DNA from: Haemonchus contortus
Lineage: Eukaryota > Nematoda > Chromadorea > Rhabditida > Trichostrongylidae
DNA length: 64,000 bases
Direction: 5' to 3'
Assembly: GCA_000469685.2 (NCBI GenBank)
Contig: LS997566.1
Location: 48,693,373 to 48,757,372, forward strand
A program made the translations under genes and the position numbers. The notes below the pieces were generated by a model. That model worked only from the letters and a program-made list of their open reading frames with translations. It did no database searches and was not told the DNA's origin. Positions 33,501 through 43,346 of the stretch are shown here, piece by piece (position 1 is the first letter of the stretch; every line of letters begins with the position of its first letter).

Positions 33501-36500
33501 ATTCAGATGGAGGAGTTGGAGGACCATTCGTCGACAAGTCCTTGTACTGTGTTCTCTCAGCGAGACCGCATCCTATTCACCCATTCCTCTTCCATTCCAA
33601 ATTCTCGCATTATGTCAACATTTCATAACCCCTCTGCTGCTCCCCTCCCGAAATCTAGTCAGAAACTCCGCTGCTTTGGCTCAGAATCGTTTCTAAGCAT
33701 CAATAAAGCCTACGAAGCGGACGCCACATCCTTCTCTACGCTCTACCATCCGCGTTAAAGGAGCGGAGCCACTAAAATGAAGCCGTCCAACTCCCTTCAA
33801 ATTCCACACAAATAAAAAGGTTTATGAAAAGAAATGACATACTGCGCCTTTGTGTCAGGGTTGAGTTCATCCGTACTGTTCAATCCCTGTTTACTGGCAT
33901 GATTATGTTCAATGGCTGTTGGAGCCCACCACGTAAGAGTTCCAACTACGAAAACAATGGCGGTGTAGCCAGCCGTCGAAAAGACATAGGTGAGACTGAA
34001 ATCGAACCAACATATGCTTAAATCATATCCGATTCCAACAATCTGGTGTGGAACAACTATCTAGATGGGTCTTTTTTTCTCTACCTCTTCTATTTGGTCC
34101 TAATTCGACAGCAATCTCACGCTTGTATCTCACTTTTTTGTTGAAATTTCTATCATCTTACATGAAAATAAAACTCTTTTAACTGGAGTTCATGAGAATT
34201 TCACGTTAAAAAACTAATTTTCTTCTTCTTGAAGTTTCATTTTCTCATCATTCTCATTATTCGCTATCGCTCTCATAAGTGAGATGAGGTTAGTTACGAT
34301 CAAGGGGAGGCGCGTAATTAAGATGAGGTTATACGATTGAGGTCACTTCGCACCTCGGCGCAAAGTAGTCTCAGTCGTAACTAACGTCGCACACCCCACC
34401 TAGGCGCAGAGTGAACTTGATCAGGTGTGAAGACTCCGCGGTAATTATGGTGCCCGCATCGCTACTAATCGAGTTAAAACTTGTCAATTTAAGAGAATAA
34501 TGACAGTTGAAAGAGGTGGAGTTCGAAAGGAAAAGTTTCAATATCAATTCCAGCGGTTTCGAGGGTTTCATTTCATGCATAATAAAAAAATTCAATATAA
34601 ATAAATAAATAAATAAATAAACAAATAAATAAATAAATAAATAATCCTATTTCAAGCTCCTGGGACATGGGAAAATTACTTCAGTTCGCTCCTTTTTCCA
34701 GTATTTTCGCTTATTTGCGATATCAAATAATCTTTACAGGAACGAAGTAGTTCTCTATAGTTGTTTAATAATGGGACTGCTCTCACTGAGAGATCATTGA
34801 ACGCCCTGCGGCTCACCATTCAGGCCATTTCTTAGATTTACGGCATATAGCAAGACTTCAAGCTAAATTCAGCAACTCGAATAGGGGTTATCAAAGACTG
34901 TTCAACCGAGTAATTGAATGCTTTAAATACCACTGCTTAATATATAAGACATTACCATACATTCTAGAGAAGCACTGTACTGTTTCGTAAACTCACAGGG
35001 TGTCCTACCGCTAAAAAATATTTAGGAGTGCTCGGTCTATGTAGCCCATTTCCTCCACTGTCCACGCTCTTCATTTTTGCACCGGAAGCCCCAGCACTGC
35101 CAAATAATTTTTTGGAAGTTCCTCCCAATGCAGCTGGATCCTGTATCACAACCTTCGCCCTACATGCTTCCTTCACCCACACAGCCTTCTCCAATGCAGT
35201 ATTGTATAAGGATTTCCAGACTTATAAATTTGAGTTTCAAGGTATCCTTGTTACTCAGCGATTGAACCGTTTTTTCATATCACAAGAACTTCAACCACAA
35301 AACATACTGAACTTATTTCTTATGTACGGAAATAATTCTCTTAGAACCGTTGGAAATGATATTGGAACATTTCCTTTCGAAAAGCTAATGACTGTCATTA
35401 TTATATTTAGTTGACAAATATCAACTCGATAAGTAGTGAGTGCGGGCAGCATAATTACCGCGGAGTCTTCGCACCTAATCACGGTCACTTCGCGCCTAGG
35501 TGCAAGGCGAGCTCTCTTAGGTGCGATCGCACCAATAATCGCACACCCGAAATTCATTGGGTATCGTTTGTTGGGCCCTGTTGGCGAATCATCAGTCCTT
35601 TCACACCAGTACAACGCAGAAATGCCGCACTCACTTTGTGGACAAGCTTTTGAGATCCTCAACATAACTGCTGGCCTCTACCTCAGTGGCGATTTCCCCT
35701 TTTTTTCGCTCGGCTCCACCTCGTTCTGGCTCGCGAATGAATGCAATGATAGCTATAAGGCAAATAACACCTGAAATAAACGTCGGTAAAAATGCTCTTC
35801 AGTACTAAACCAGTCAATTTTGAAGGATATGTACAGTACCATTCAAAAAGAAATTACCTCGAATCTTTTTGCCATAACTCATCTCGAACTCAATGTTTTT
35901 ACTGATTTTTTTGATATGTTTTCAACAATAGTGACTTTTAACGACTCCATCACAGAACTACGGAACTCCTTTTTATTTCGTTAAAGAGGCCACATTTCAC
36001 ATTTTTTTTCTGAACAGGACAAAATAAGACAAGTTCAATAATTTGAAATAAATCACTTGACTTGGACGCTATCATCATGAGATTAAAACCTAATTAACTA
36101 CTAGTCTAATACATTGTAGTGAAGCCGTTGGCATCGATGACGGCTTGGCATCTGTGGGGCATTTGCTCGACCAAGAGTCGATCAGGCACTCATCGATTTC
36201 CTTCTATTCTTCTTCTAATAGGCCAAACTTTTAAGCAGCATTTGTGGCTGTTTTATCGGCGATCCCTTTCTTGAGTACTTACCACGAGGGTCCACTGATG
36301 TTTAGGTCAGGGGGCTGGGCTGGGTGAGTCAAGGCATCGAATTTCCCGATGAGTCAACCACTCGCGCGCCCCTTCTAGATCTGTTTCTGGGGTCGTAATC
36401 TCGCTGGGAAGTAAATATTCTCCCGTGCACAAGACGGGAGAAAGGTAGCATGGATTTTCCCAAAATGTCTACGTACATCTGCTGGGCCGTAGTGGTGAGA

Positions 36501-39500
36501 ATATGGAGCATGGACCCCATGCCTAGACTCGGAGACCATCCCCAAACCAATACTGAGTTTGCACCATGCCTGAGATTGTCAAATAGTACTTGGGGTCGGA
36601 ACTTGTGCCTTGAAGGTCGTCTACGAACGGAACCTTAGGTTACCAAGCCAAACAATCTTTGACTAGTCGCTCTAGATGACTTCGCGTCATTGGTTGAAGG
36701 TCCAGTGAAGGTGCTCACGCGCCCATTGAAGTCGAGCTCGTCCGTGTTTTCAGAGATCTAGATACTTTTTCACAAAACTTCAACACATATTCCAGCAACC
36801 CACAGGCTCTGTTGATGGTATCTCTAGATGGTAGCGACGTTGCCGTCGCCGATATTTAAGCCATTATATCGGAAGACGCTCGTCTGGAGTCTTGAGTCGA
36901 CGCACAAATGATCTTCCTACCGTCCTCAGGAGCGGCAATCCGTAACCTTCCCAAGCTGGCTCGCTTGATTGGGCCTATGAGAGACTCAACACCTCTGATA
37001 GCCTTCGTTACCATAGACATTGGTACCGCAAACAGCCGTGGATGTTGATCATGGGTCAATTCCTGCTTACTGCCCGTAGCAAAGGCGGAGAGCTGCTCCA
37101 TGGTCAGGAAGCGAGAGCAAGAAATTTGTCTCTTCACTGAAAGTGATCAGCTAACAAAATAGAAGCATCACCAATCTTCTAGACTTGAAAAACACAATGA
37201 AACATACCTAGAGAACATGCCCCTTTCGCACGTTTCTTAAAAAGAATTCATCTACTTGGCCGGAAGTGAGCTACCGCTAATTCTGCATCGCAGGAGAGTC
37301 GGTTATGTTTGAAAAGTGTGCTGTCAAAAAATCAGGTAAAAAGATTAAGTTTGAGATGAGTAATGGCAGAAAAGATTCAAGGTGATTTCTTTTTGAACGG
37401 TTCCGTAACTCGAAACGGCTCGTAGAAATAGGATTTAGGTCGGAAAATTTTCTTTGAGCGACAAATTAGAAAAGTCGGTAAGCATCAAGAAGAGAGGTTA
37501 TTCAAAACGTTCCACGCCGTTTACGTCTTCCATACAGAATGGAAATACACAAATGCGGAGGGAGCATGCTCCAATATTCATATCCAAGTGTTCACCGTCT
37601 ACGCCGCATCTCAGAAATAAATTGACTGGCAGCTCTGTGAAAACGATAAGTGGAAATTTAGCCTTCTAACGGATGCCTTTTTGAAGTCACTGTGGAGGTC
37701 GTGGCACAGGAGTCGCAACTATGCGCGCGTAAAGCCCACGAGGCATTTTGGATACAAGTCACCGATCCAAAAATGAATGATAGGGAGGAATGTCTCGCAA
37801 TCACGCGAGAGCTGCGGCCTTATATTAAGTTGGCTTTCCCGCAGCGACTTTGAATGAAGAGCTACCCCAGCTGACACTAGTCGATTGGTATCGTCGGTTA
37901 CTGGGTTGTTCCGAGGAATCCAAAAGCTACGGTGAGTGGTTCTCCTTTGATCACCTGCGGGCTCTGGGGGCCTCGGACTTCAGTAGGGCAGTGGAGAAGT
38001 TTGATAGGATAGTCACAAATTGTAATGATTCTTTCAGGCTCTGAAAAAGGCGACCCCGCCGAAACGTCAGCCTAATAAAGCTCATTTACAAACCTCGTGA
38101 AGAGCTACAGAAAACAATAAACACAGCAATACAACTATGCCGAGGTTCATAGAAAGCCGTACTTGGAAGTTAATTCGCAACGTACCAACTCAGTACGAAC
38201 GGCTCGTGAAAGAAGTCCTTTCGCTAAGACAGAAAATTGTCTTAGCTCGACAAGGAATCACTTTTCTCTGCCGCTGTTTGATCACCGCGTGGTTCCGAAG
38301 TTCATCTCGAAGAAGAAGCTGGGCGATCTATTCAGCGGCCCACGGTGTGACTCCAAGGTGTTGGATACGTGATAACATGTTTGCTTTGATAAACAAATGT
38401 GTTTCGAAGGGACATTGTTGTGCCCAATTCTCGGAGGAGCACATTTGGAAGAGAATAGTGAGTGGATCAATTTCAATTTGTGATTCTATTCGATCTAAGG
38501 TCAAAGCGTCTTTACAAAGGAAGTTTGATGGCCTTTGCAGATCAACATGTGATTTGAAAGGGGGATGTTCGCGCACTATAGCTGAGCGAATTTCTAGAAA
38601 TCATGAAACCGACGCGACTGGTCAGCGGAGTTTATCTGAATCTCGAGTCACTGTGTTGGGAGGCTTCCCTCTATCTAACTGTGCTCGCTCGATCTTAGAA
38701 ATGGGCCCAAGTTTTTCTCCTTCGCAGCCCATTTCAACATCTGTAATGCGAAAAGTGAAGTGCAGTCTGCATGAACTTCAAGATCGACTCCGTTATAAGG
38801 CTAGGTGTGATAACGGCTCCTTGGTAGTAGATCAAGCGAGAAACGTGCCAAACATTCCCTTTCCAGCCACATTTTTCAAACAGCAGGAACCACACATTGA
38901 CTCTCATACCAATTTCCGGATTTTTGCCGACGAAACTTTTAAGGCTCTGAGAAGGTTTCAAAAACAAAACGTCACATCTAATATTCCACAGGGGCAAGCA
39001 CGTGGTATTAAGGAACTCCGAGACCTAATAAAGTCACGGGTCATAAAGTTATCCTTCAGTGACAAAGGAGGAGAGTTTGTTGTGATTCCCAGACAACTCG
39101 ATTGTGAAATAACAGCACATCATCTGGGAGACATCTCTCTCTACCGCGCGGCTTCTGTTAAGGAATTCCAAACGCAGTTTCGTAGACTGAATCGATGTGG
39201 GTTTCAGTAGCACAGTCGGCAGGATTGAGCTCAACGTTGATAACACGGCTCAAACTTGAGTCACCTTGTTGCCCGGTCCTATATCTGCTCATAAAAACAC
39301 ACAAGTTTTCGGATGCAGATGACCTAGCTTCAGTCAACCCAACATCCGTGAAAGTCCGTCCCATCATAAGCTGCGTGGGTGGTCCTACTGACCGATTTAC
39401 GTGGTTCCTTAGTACCATTCTAGTGCAGCTCCTCAAGTTCATACCCTCCCACCTCACAAACACCCAAATGTTTTTGGATCGCCTTGGCGCACTGCAACTT

Positions 39501-41286
39501 AGTGGTTCGTGCGTCATGGAATCCTTTGATGTAGAATCTCTCTACACAAATGTCAGCAATGGTTCTGCTATGGAACCAATAGTTGAGCTTCTTAGTCAGC
39601 ACCAAAACGATATAAATATGCGAGGGCTGTCTATATCCCAACTGATGACGCTTGCGAGTGTCTCAGTTGCAACATTTCCAAGTGGTCGGGGAGGTACTTC
39701 GCACAAACAATCACCTTCCCTGCCCAGCTGGCAGGGAAGGTGATTGTACCATGTCTGGGGTGGTCTACAAGATTACTTGCCGTGATTGTGGTGAGGAGTA
39801 TATTGGCGAAACGGCAAGACCACTCCATGTGAGGATTAGGGAGCACATAGATGGTATGAAACGATCGAAAGAGTCCACTGCCTAAGGGAGTCACCGAATT
39901 AACAAGCATAACGGAGGCCTTTTTGAAGTCACTGTGGAGGTCGTGGCACAGGAGTCGCAACTATGCGCGCGTAAAACCCTCGAGGCATTTTGGATACAAG
40001 TCACCGATCCAAAAATGAATCGTAGGGAGGAATGTCTCGCAATCACGCGAGAGCTGCGGCCTTATATAAAGTTGGCTTTCCCGCAGCGACTTTGAATGAA
40101 GAGCTACCCCAGCTGACACTAGTCGATTGGTATCGTCGGGTACTGGGTGGTTTCGAGGAATCCAAAAGCTACGGTGAGTGGTTCTCCTCTGATCACCTGC
40201 GTGCTCTGGGGGCCTCGAACTTCAGTAGGGCAGTGGAGACGTTTGGTCGGATAGTCACAAATTGTAATGATTCTTTCAGGTTCTGAAAAAGGCGACCCCG
40301 CCGAAACGTCAGCCTAATAAAGCTCATTTACAAACTTCGTGAAGAGTTACAGAAAACAATAAACACAGCAATACAACTATGCCGAGGTTCATAGAAAGCC
40401 GTACTTGGAAGTTAGCCTTCTAAGTTTGAATTCTGTTGCGTCAACTGACCTAGTACGGCTGTCACTCGAACACCCCATTTCCAATCGCCAGTGAGTGCAG
40501 CTACTGAAGAGCCGATCATAAACCCGAATCCGCTGAAAAGAGGAGCACTTGTACATACATAGCAACTAGAGATCATCAGCTCAGGGATCCCACCTCCCAC
40601 AAGGGATCGCGAAGTAGAAGAACATCAACATTCGACTTCTGTTCTCTCCAGTAAACATGTCGGCGATTATGGAAGGCGAAATGACTGCATACGAGGCTTC
40701 ACCAACGCCAACTATCCCGCGGAGTAACAAAAACACCCAGAAGAGCTGAAACAATAACTTATTTCTCTTTTTAAGCAAAATAGAATAAAAATAATACCCA
40801 AAAAAGGCTGTGGATTTGCTTAGAAAAGATAAAGGAAGTTCGAACCAACATTTGCAGGAACAAAGGTGGAGGCGAGCACGGCAAACACCCATACTGCTAT
40901 GCCAACTGACATAATCCATTTTCTATTGTACCTACAACAAACAGTTGCGAAACGTGATAGAAGACAGTAAAAAAGGGTTTATGAAAGTTCTGGCCGGACC
41001 TGTCACCTAAGAAACCACAAACTGGTGAGCATATCATGAAAAACACCATGAATATAGTTTGTAACAGACCCCCTTGGGCGTCGTTGATTCCATAATAATC
41101 TTGAATATTTGTTAATACACCTAAAATCATTTAAAATCGGCAAATTCTAATCATACATGGAACATGCATCATCATAAAGAACATAAAGAGAGAGAGAGCA
41201 AACTCACCCGCTATCGTATACCTGTCCATGTAGTTGAGAAGATTGATACAAAATAAAATAGCTATACATAAGTAGACCCTTGGGAC
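21566..41286 (-). CDS. spin: Spinster/SPNS-family lysosomal lipid transporter (MFS), twelve exons, N-terminus missing
   Basis: Exons: 41286-41208, 41120-41000, 40931-40850, 40745-40594, 40532-40450, 35770-35635, 33995-33843, 23043-22968, 22787-22644, 22445-22380, 22308-22210, 21739-21566; all phases agree and give 454 residues. Landmarks are TM1 [16 protein letters not shown] motif A GFLGDRYNRKW across exons 2-3, [68 protein letters not shown] and GPYIIGL. Family members export lysophospholipids or sphingosine-type lipids, or recycle lysosomal products; C. elegans has several spin paralogues and I cannot say which this is. The family is usually near 500 residues, so only the cytosolic tip and start exon are unplaced (upstream of 41286). 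Introns 5, 6 and 7 are filled by transposons, none interrupting an exon. The terminal exon stops at TGA within a GTGAGTGA string, so a further small exon is possible. Confidence 0.93.
22150..22219. repeat. 35-bp tandem duplication covering an SPNS-like splice donor
   Basis: Units 22150-22184 and 22185-22219 differ at only a couple of positions. On the minus strand each contains the last codons of exon 11 and the donor GTATGT. The first donor (after 22210) keeps the frame with exon 12. The second would lengthen the exon by 35 nt and brings an in-frame TAA. Confidence 0.85.
23044..24068. other. Intron 7 of the SPNS-like gene, left part, no feature recognised
   Basis: Unique-looking intron sequence before the transposon cluster. 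Frames on both strands are short and lack support. Confidence 0.5.
24069..24548 (+). pseudogene. RTE LINE 5' fragment
   Basis: About 430 bp match the endonuclease start of the longer copy at 25296-25752, including the frame [20 protein letters not shown] and the block ending CAAGGTCCACC. There is an internal deletion between them. It is truncated on the right, just before the mariner end at 24621. Confidence 0.7.
24770..28156 (+). mobile_element. RTE-clade non-LTR retrotransposon, near full length
   Basis: 5' region from about 24770 (GTGACGAGGCTACGTAGGGC) to 25290, then endonuclease and reverse-transcriptase coding. It ends in the short tandem tail ACAGGTGATACAGGTGAT at 28138-28156. RTE elements are about 3.3 kb, encode APE plus RT and end in such short repeats. 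It lies wholly within the mariner, so it is the younger of the two. Confidence 0.8.
25298..28144 (+). pseudogene. RTE polyprotein (APE endonuclease + reverse transcriptase), broken
   Basis: APE domain in pieces: [20 protein letters not shown] and LTETRRHR (25298-25561), then NEIDHIIYN and GSNHHLL (25796-26038). In the last motif the usual catalytic Asp of SDH is Asn. A linker runs 26065-26520 and ends in a TAA. RT domain: [29 protein letters not shown] (26638-27039), a frameshift, then [22 protein letters not shown] and RFADDIV (27036-27347), the Asp pair being intact. Another frameshift leads into the C-terminal region with [13 protein letters not shown] IRWAGHAMR (27539-28144). At least three frameshifts and one stop make it inactive. 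Confidence 0.85.
28219..29226 (+). pseudogene. Mariner-class transposase, frameshifted
   Basis: The N-terminal helix-turn-helix region is readable from [20 protein letters not shown] to [16 protein letters not shown]. After a frameshift come [30 protein letters not shown], then STILFTDE with the first catalytic Asp. The later block [18 protein letters not shown] holds the second motif; its usual Asp in PDLNP reads PAPNP here. Several stops intervene. Homologous to full-length nematode mariners of about 340 residues. Confidence 0.8.
29311..29807. other. Intron sequence with CA-rich simple repeat
   Basis: A block at 29500-29600 resembles the Helitron tandem unit in antisense (CATCGTGAGTGCTTCCATCC). 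It is followed by an ACACAC/CAGACAGACAGG microsatellite near 29630-29700. No gene seen. Confidence 0.45.
29846..29870 (-). ncRNA. Degenerate hammerhead-like core in PLE pseudo-LTR
   Basis: Minus strand reads TTGAGGGAGGTGACTCTGCC then GAAAC. Of the five copies this is closest to the hammerhead pattern CUGANGA-stem-GAAAC; stem II is formed by GGTG/TGCC with wobble pairs. The initial C and the A of GA are altered. Confidence 0.35.
30081..31917 (+). mobile_element. Non-autonomous Helitron inserted in a PLE (1.84 kb)
   Basis: Begins TCCTACTTTATATAATTCGC after an A and ends CTGA before a T, with a stem-loop GCCCAGC-ATCA-GCCGGGC near 31890. No target duplication: PLE sequence is continuous across the two edges. 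It carries TG-rich 5' sequence and tandem ~120-bp units at 30170-30400 and 31280-31650. A second degenerate hairpin at 31852-31864 hints at an older 3' end inside. No Rep/helicase frame. Confidence 0.7.
32395..32935 (+). mobile_element. PLE 3' fragment, head-to-head with the previous copy
   Basis: Starts inside the GIY-YIG domain ([20 protein letters not shown]) and continues through the pseudo-LTR to AATAAAGC near 32885 and a GTTCAAGAAAACAATAAAC end. It meets the minus-strand PLE near 32400, so the two copies diverge from a shared breakpoint. Confidence 0.75.
32850..32873 (+). ncRNA. Degenerate hammerhead-like core in PLE pseudo-LTR
   Basis: CTAAAAAAGCGACTCCGCCG then AAAC: stem II GCG/CGC with loop ACTC and an intact GAAAC box. 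The CUGANGA box has lost its G, so it is probably inactive. Confidence 0.3.
32936..33842. other. Intron 7 of the SPNS-like gene, right part
   Basis: No transposon end or alternative exon recognised; short plus-strand frames (33253-33758) are antisense to the gene and unsupported. Confidence 0.4.
34270..35550. mobile_element. Long-inverted-repeat element, copy 1, carrying a Pro/Gln-rich coding-like segment
   Basis: Arms at about 34392-34508 and 35393-35510 mirror each other; shared blocks include GAAGACTCCGCGGTAATTATG and GCACCTAGGCGCGAAGTGACC-type ends. The left boundary is blurred by further related sequence from 34270. Copy 2 is at 53544-57585. The interior 34770-35210 is shared between the copies and contains a coding-like stretch ([22 protein letters not shown] at 35077-35190). 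It lies in intron 6 of the SPNS-like gene. No transposase frame. Confidence 0.6.
34597..34645. repeat. (AAAT)n microsatellite
   Basis: About twelve AAAT units with one C substitution lie inside the long-inverted-repeat element. Confidence 0.9.
35834..37405 (-). mobile_element. Tc1-like DNA transposon, 1.57 kb
   Basis: Ends CAGTACCATTCAAAAAGAAAT and, on the other strand, CGGAACCGTTCAAAAAGAAAT; both are flanked by TA. Inner inverted similarity extends about 60 bp (GAATCTTTTTGCCAT). The length fits an autonomous Tc1 element, but the transposase frame is broken. It lies in intron 5 of the SPNS-like gene, in the same orientation as the gene. Confidence 0.8.
36109..37137 (-). pseudogene. Tc1-family transposase, broken
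   Basis: Minus strand starts at [20 protein letters not shown] (37137), with a DNA-binding helix-turn-helix region to about 36856. Then come frameshifts, then [16 protein letters not shown] and [13 protein letters not shown] (36550-36430), the block before the second catalytic Asp. The block near 36370-36270 reads [15 protein letters not shown] (typically WPAQSPDLNPIE in Tc1). Catalytic residues are partly altered and stops are frequent. Family length is about 340 residues. Confidence 0.75.
38041..38065 (+). ncRNA. Hammerhead-like core, 5' pseudo-LTR
   Basis: CTGAAAA, then stem II GGCG-ACCC-CGCC, then GAAAC. The CUGA start and GAAAC box are intact; the expected G of CUGANGA is A. Placement in the pseudo-LTR matches reports of hammerhead motifs in PLEs. 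Confidence 0.4.
38137..39885 (+). pseudogene. PLE protein: RT N-terminal part plus GIY-YIG endonuclease, frameshifted and deleted
   Basis: The open frame from [16 protein letters not shown] (38137-39210, 357 residues) carries the N-terminal region and RT motifs around [20 protein letters not shown]. After a frameshift (39195-39743) it continues with [23 protein letters not shown], and [11 protein letters not shown] with the first catalytic Asp. It then breaks off after LSISQLMTL. The later RT motifs including the YxDD box are missing. A second frame (39652-39885) encodes [15 protein letters not shown] and [18 protein letters not shown], the GIY-YIG domain with its Arg. PLE proteins are normally about 800 residues or more, so roughly 150-200 residues are deleted. 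Confidence 0.85.
39709..39747. repeat. Perfect 17-bp inverted repeat at the PLE deletion junction
   Basis: CAATCACCTTCCCTGCC and its exact reverse complement surround a 5-base loop (CAGCT). It lies precisely between the end of RT-related sequence and the start of the endonuclease linker. Confidence 0.85.
40283..40307 (+). ncRNA. Hammerhead-like core, 3' pseudo-LTR
   Basis: Identical to the 5' pseudo-LTR copy over the whole core: CTGAAAA, stem GGCG/CGCC, GAAAC, followed by an AATAAA-type signal near 40317. Confidence 0.4.
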
Positions 41287-41460
41287 CTAAAATGAGAAAA
41301 TGTATTCATCATCTTACAAGTTGTTGCATAAATCATGTATAATATATCGCCCATGCTTCACAACCGCAGCAGCAGAACTAGAATTCCGATATCGTACAAA
41401 CCCTCTTTACCTTCTCGCTGGAAAAGTTGTTTCGCAGATTGCCTTAAATTTATACTCAGA
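41287..41460. other. Region just upstream of the first identified SPNS-like exon
   Basis: The start exon should lie at or beyond here on the minus strand. I could not identify an exon with an initiator Met and a phase-0 donor. Confidence 0.3.
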
Positions 41461-42290
41461 TTAATTCATGACAAAGACAGCACCAGAAGAGAAAAGATCT
41501 CCTTGGACACTTCTGACCCTAATTCTCATGCCTCTCTTAATAATGAATTCAAAGGCTCGAAGAACTGGGATTCGGAACGTGGGATTGCTCAATGGGAAGT
41601 CCCGAAAGGTTGAGACTGAAGCGCTGGAATATACAAGTCCTATACCTTCAGGAAACCCGCTGAAAAGGAGCAAAGGCCAGAGGAATCGAAGAGGTTGTCA
41701 AGCTTTACGACATCAGAGAAGACACTAAAGAAGCGATGTTGCTATTGAAGGACTCTGCTTGCAGTAGCAGACTCCGGCCATCGCAGTAGCAGAGTCCTTC
41801 AAAGATTCCGTCTTCGCTATCAACAGGATGAGCGATCATATCATAGCTGTGAGGTTGTACACAAAAGAGGGGTACCGGACAATGATAATCACAAGCCAGC
41901 TACCCCGAGTGTAAAAAAGATGAGTTCTACCTTAGGCCAATGCCAGGTCAGTTTCGGAAGGATATTATCTCACGAAAGAGAGTGTTCTGTATGGGCAGTG
42001 AAGGGAGAGGAATAGGAAGGGTACGTGGAGATAAATTGGATCAGGAACGGAGGAGGAGAAAGGGTTCTCGATTCGGCCAAGCTCATGATTTTACGGCCTG
42101 CAGCGCCTTCTTCGTGAAAAGGAAGACTCAGAAGGTGACCCAAAGCAGTGGAGTGGTAATAAAAGGCTACAATCTCCTTCTAGAAAACGCTCCTAAGCGC
42201 TATTACAGGGTTGCGAAGCGGGCTACCCCGCCTTACTGCACTCTAGCGATCAGTCCCAACGACGAGTCTCCTTCTCGGCTTTAGTTCTCA
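41461..42290 (+). pseudogene. Degenerate LINE endonuclease-domain remnant
   Basis: RNVGLLNGKSRKVE (41560-41610) resembles the WNVGTLTGKSRELA start of RTE-type APE domains. Further on, the frame at 41940-42284 with AHDFTACSAFFVKRK and a VTQSSG block corresponds to the late APE region. Frameshifts and stops separate the blocks. It differs from the RTE copies elsewhere in the window. Family level only. Confidence 0.4.
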
Positions 42291-42689
42291 GATTGTGAAA
42301 GAGAGAGCTGTAAGTACTTCATAAGTCTTAACTTCGGAGAATAGAACAAAAATCACTTTGTTGAAAGCGATAAATTGGCAAAGTAAGCAGACACAAAGAT
42401 GGGAAGGGATGGCGAGAAGTCTGCAGCAGGCGAAAACAAATGCGGGAACTTATGTGAAATATTTACTATGCATCACATCAACAAAAGAAACCTACTTTAA
42501 TCTAGTATAATCGTCTTCTGTACTATATGTATAGTCAAAGATGCTTCGACTATTTATCGACGCCAGCACGCAAATTTTCGTAAGAAACTTTGGTCCGGGA
42601 TTTTTTCATCGATTTTTCAGAAATTCGAATCGCAGGCGTCCCACTCCAGCATAAGCCATACCACCTATTAACCCATTTTAATGCAGTCC

Positions 42690-43346
42690 TAAAAATTTGT
42701 AGGCCAATTGGAAGCAAGAATAAAATCGCGAACATTCCCTCAGCACCATTTTTGACTTTTTTCCATCCGTGAGGAAGAGAGCCGCAGTTTCAAATCTCAT
42801 CCTCGGAATATTTTTCACCGTTAGTAGTATAGAGATGACTCTTACGGATTGTGTTCTGATTACTTGATATACTTTTCTCGGCAAAAGTAAGCGATATCGC
42901 TCTAATGACATGGATTTCAGCTCAAACCATCATGGGAGAGAGAAGGTGGTAACGGGAAACAATCTGACCCTTCTCATCTGCTTCGGCCTTCTTGGTGAAT
43001 CACACACGTGAACTGTGTGACCTCAACATTTCATTTACGCTAAACATCACTTCGTCAGAAAAAATGTGTGTCGAAGCGCGTGCCGCGTGCAAGGGCCGCC
43101 ATTTGTATTCCCTATCAAATTTCTTCTTGTCAGAAAGCCCTTAAGGCTCTCGGGACCTATTTGGATAATTGCATTTACTCGAGCAAGACTTTTCTTACCG
43201 AAGTAGAACATACTGCTTGAAGGTTTCGTAGCGTTATCATTCTCAGGCAACTGTATGTGGAAAAGGGATTGTAAAGAGAGAAGACGACCGCCTTGAAGCA
43301 TGTCGCTGACCCGACCACGCAACTCGATTCGATAGAATGTCATGCG
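42690..43346 (-). pseudogene. Possible Tc/mariner transposase remnant
   Basis: Minus strand reads IFSDEVMFSVNEM near 43050, resembling the first catalytic Asp block, followed in shifted frames by VSRYHLLSPMMVFE and SLERYRLLLPRK-type sequence. No inverted ends found. Homology is weak and could be wrong. Confidence 0.3.

Larger units (their letters stand above)
37670..40411 (+). mobile_element. Penelope-like element with pseudo-LTRs and 12-bp target duplication
   Basis: Flanked by TTAGCCTTCTAA at 37658-37669 and 40412-40423, a perfect duplication. Pseudo-LTRs (37670-38160 and 39912-40411) are about 95% alike by eye and end in the same GTACTTGGAAG. Between them is a damaged open frame with RT N-terminal and fingers regions and a GIY-YIG endonuclease, but no catalytic RT core. 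Inserted in intron 5 of the SPNS-like gene in the opposite orientation, only 27 bp past the splice donor at 40449. Confidence 0.9.

Noticed and set aside
35291..35665. 124-residue minus frame overlapping SPNS exon 6
   Set aside because: It runs in a different frame across the exon end and the transposon arm; exon 6 itself is 35770-35635 in the SPNS frame.
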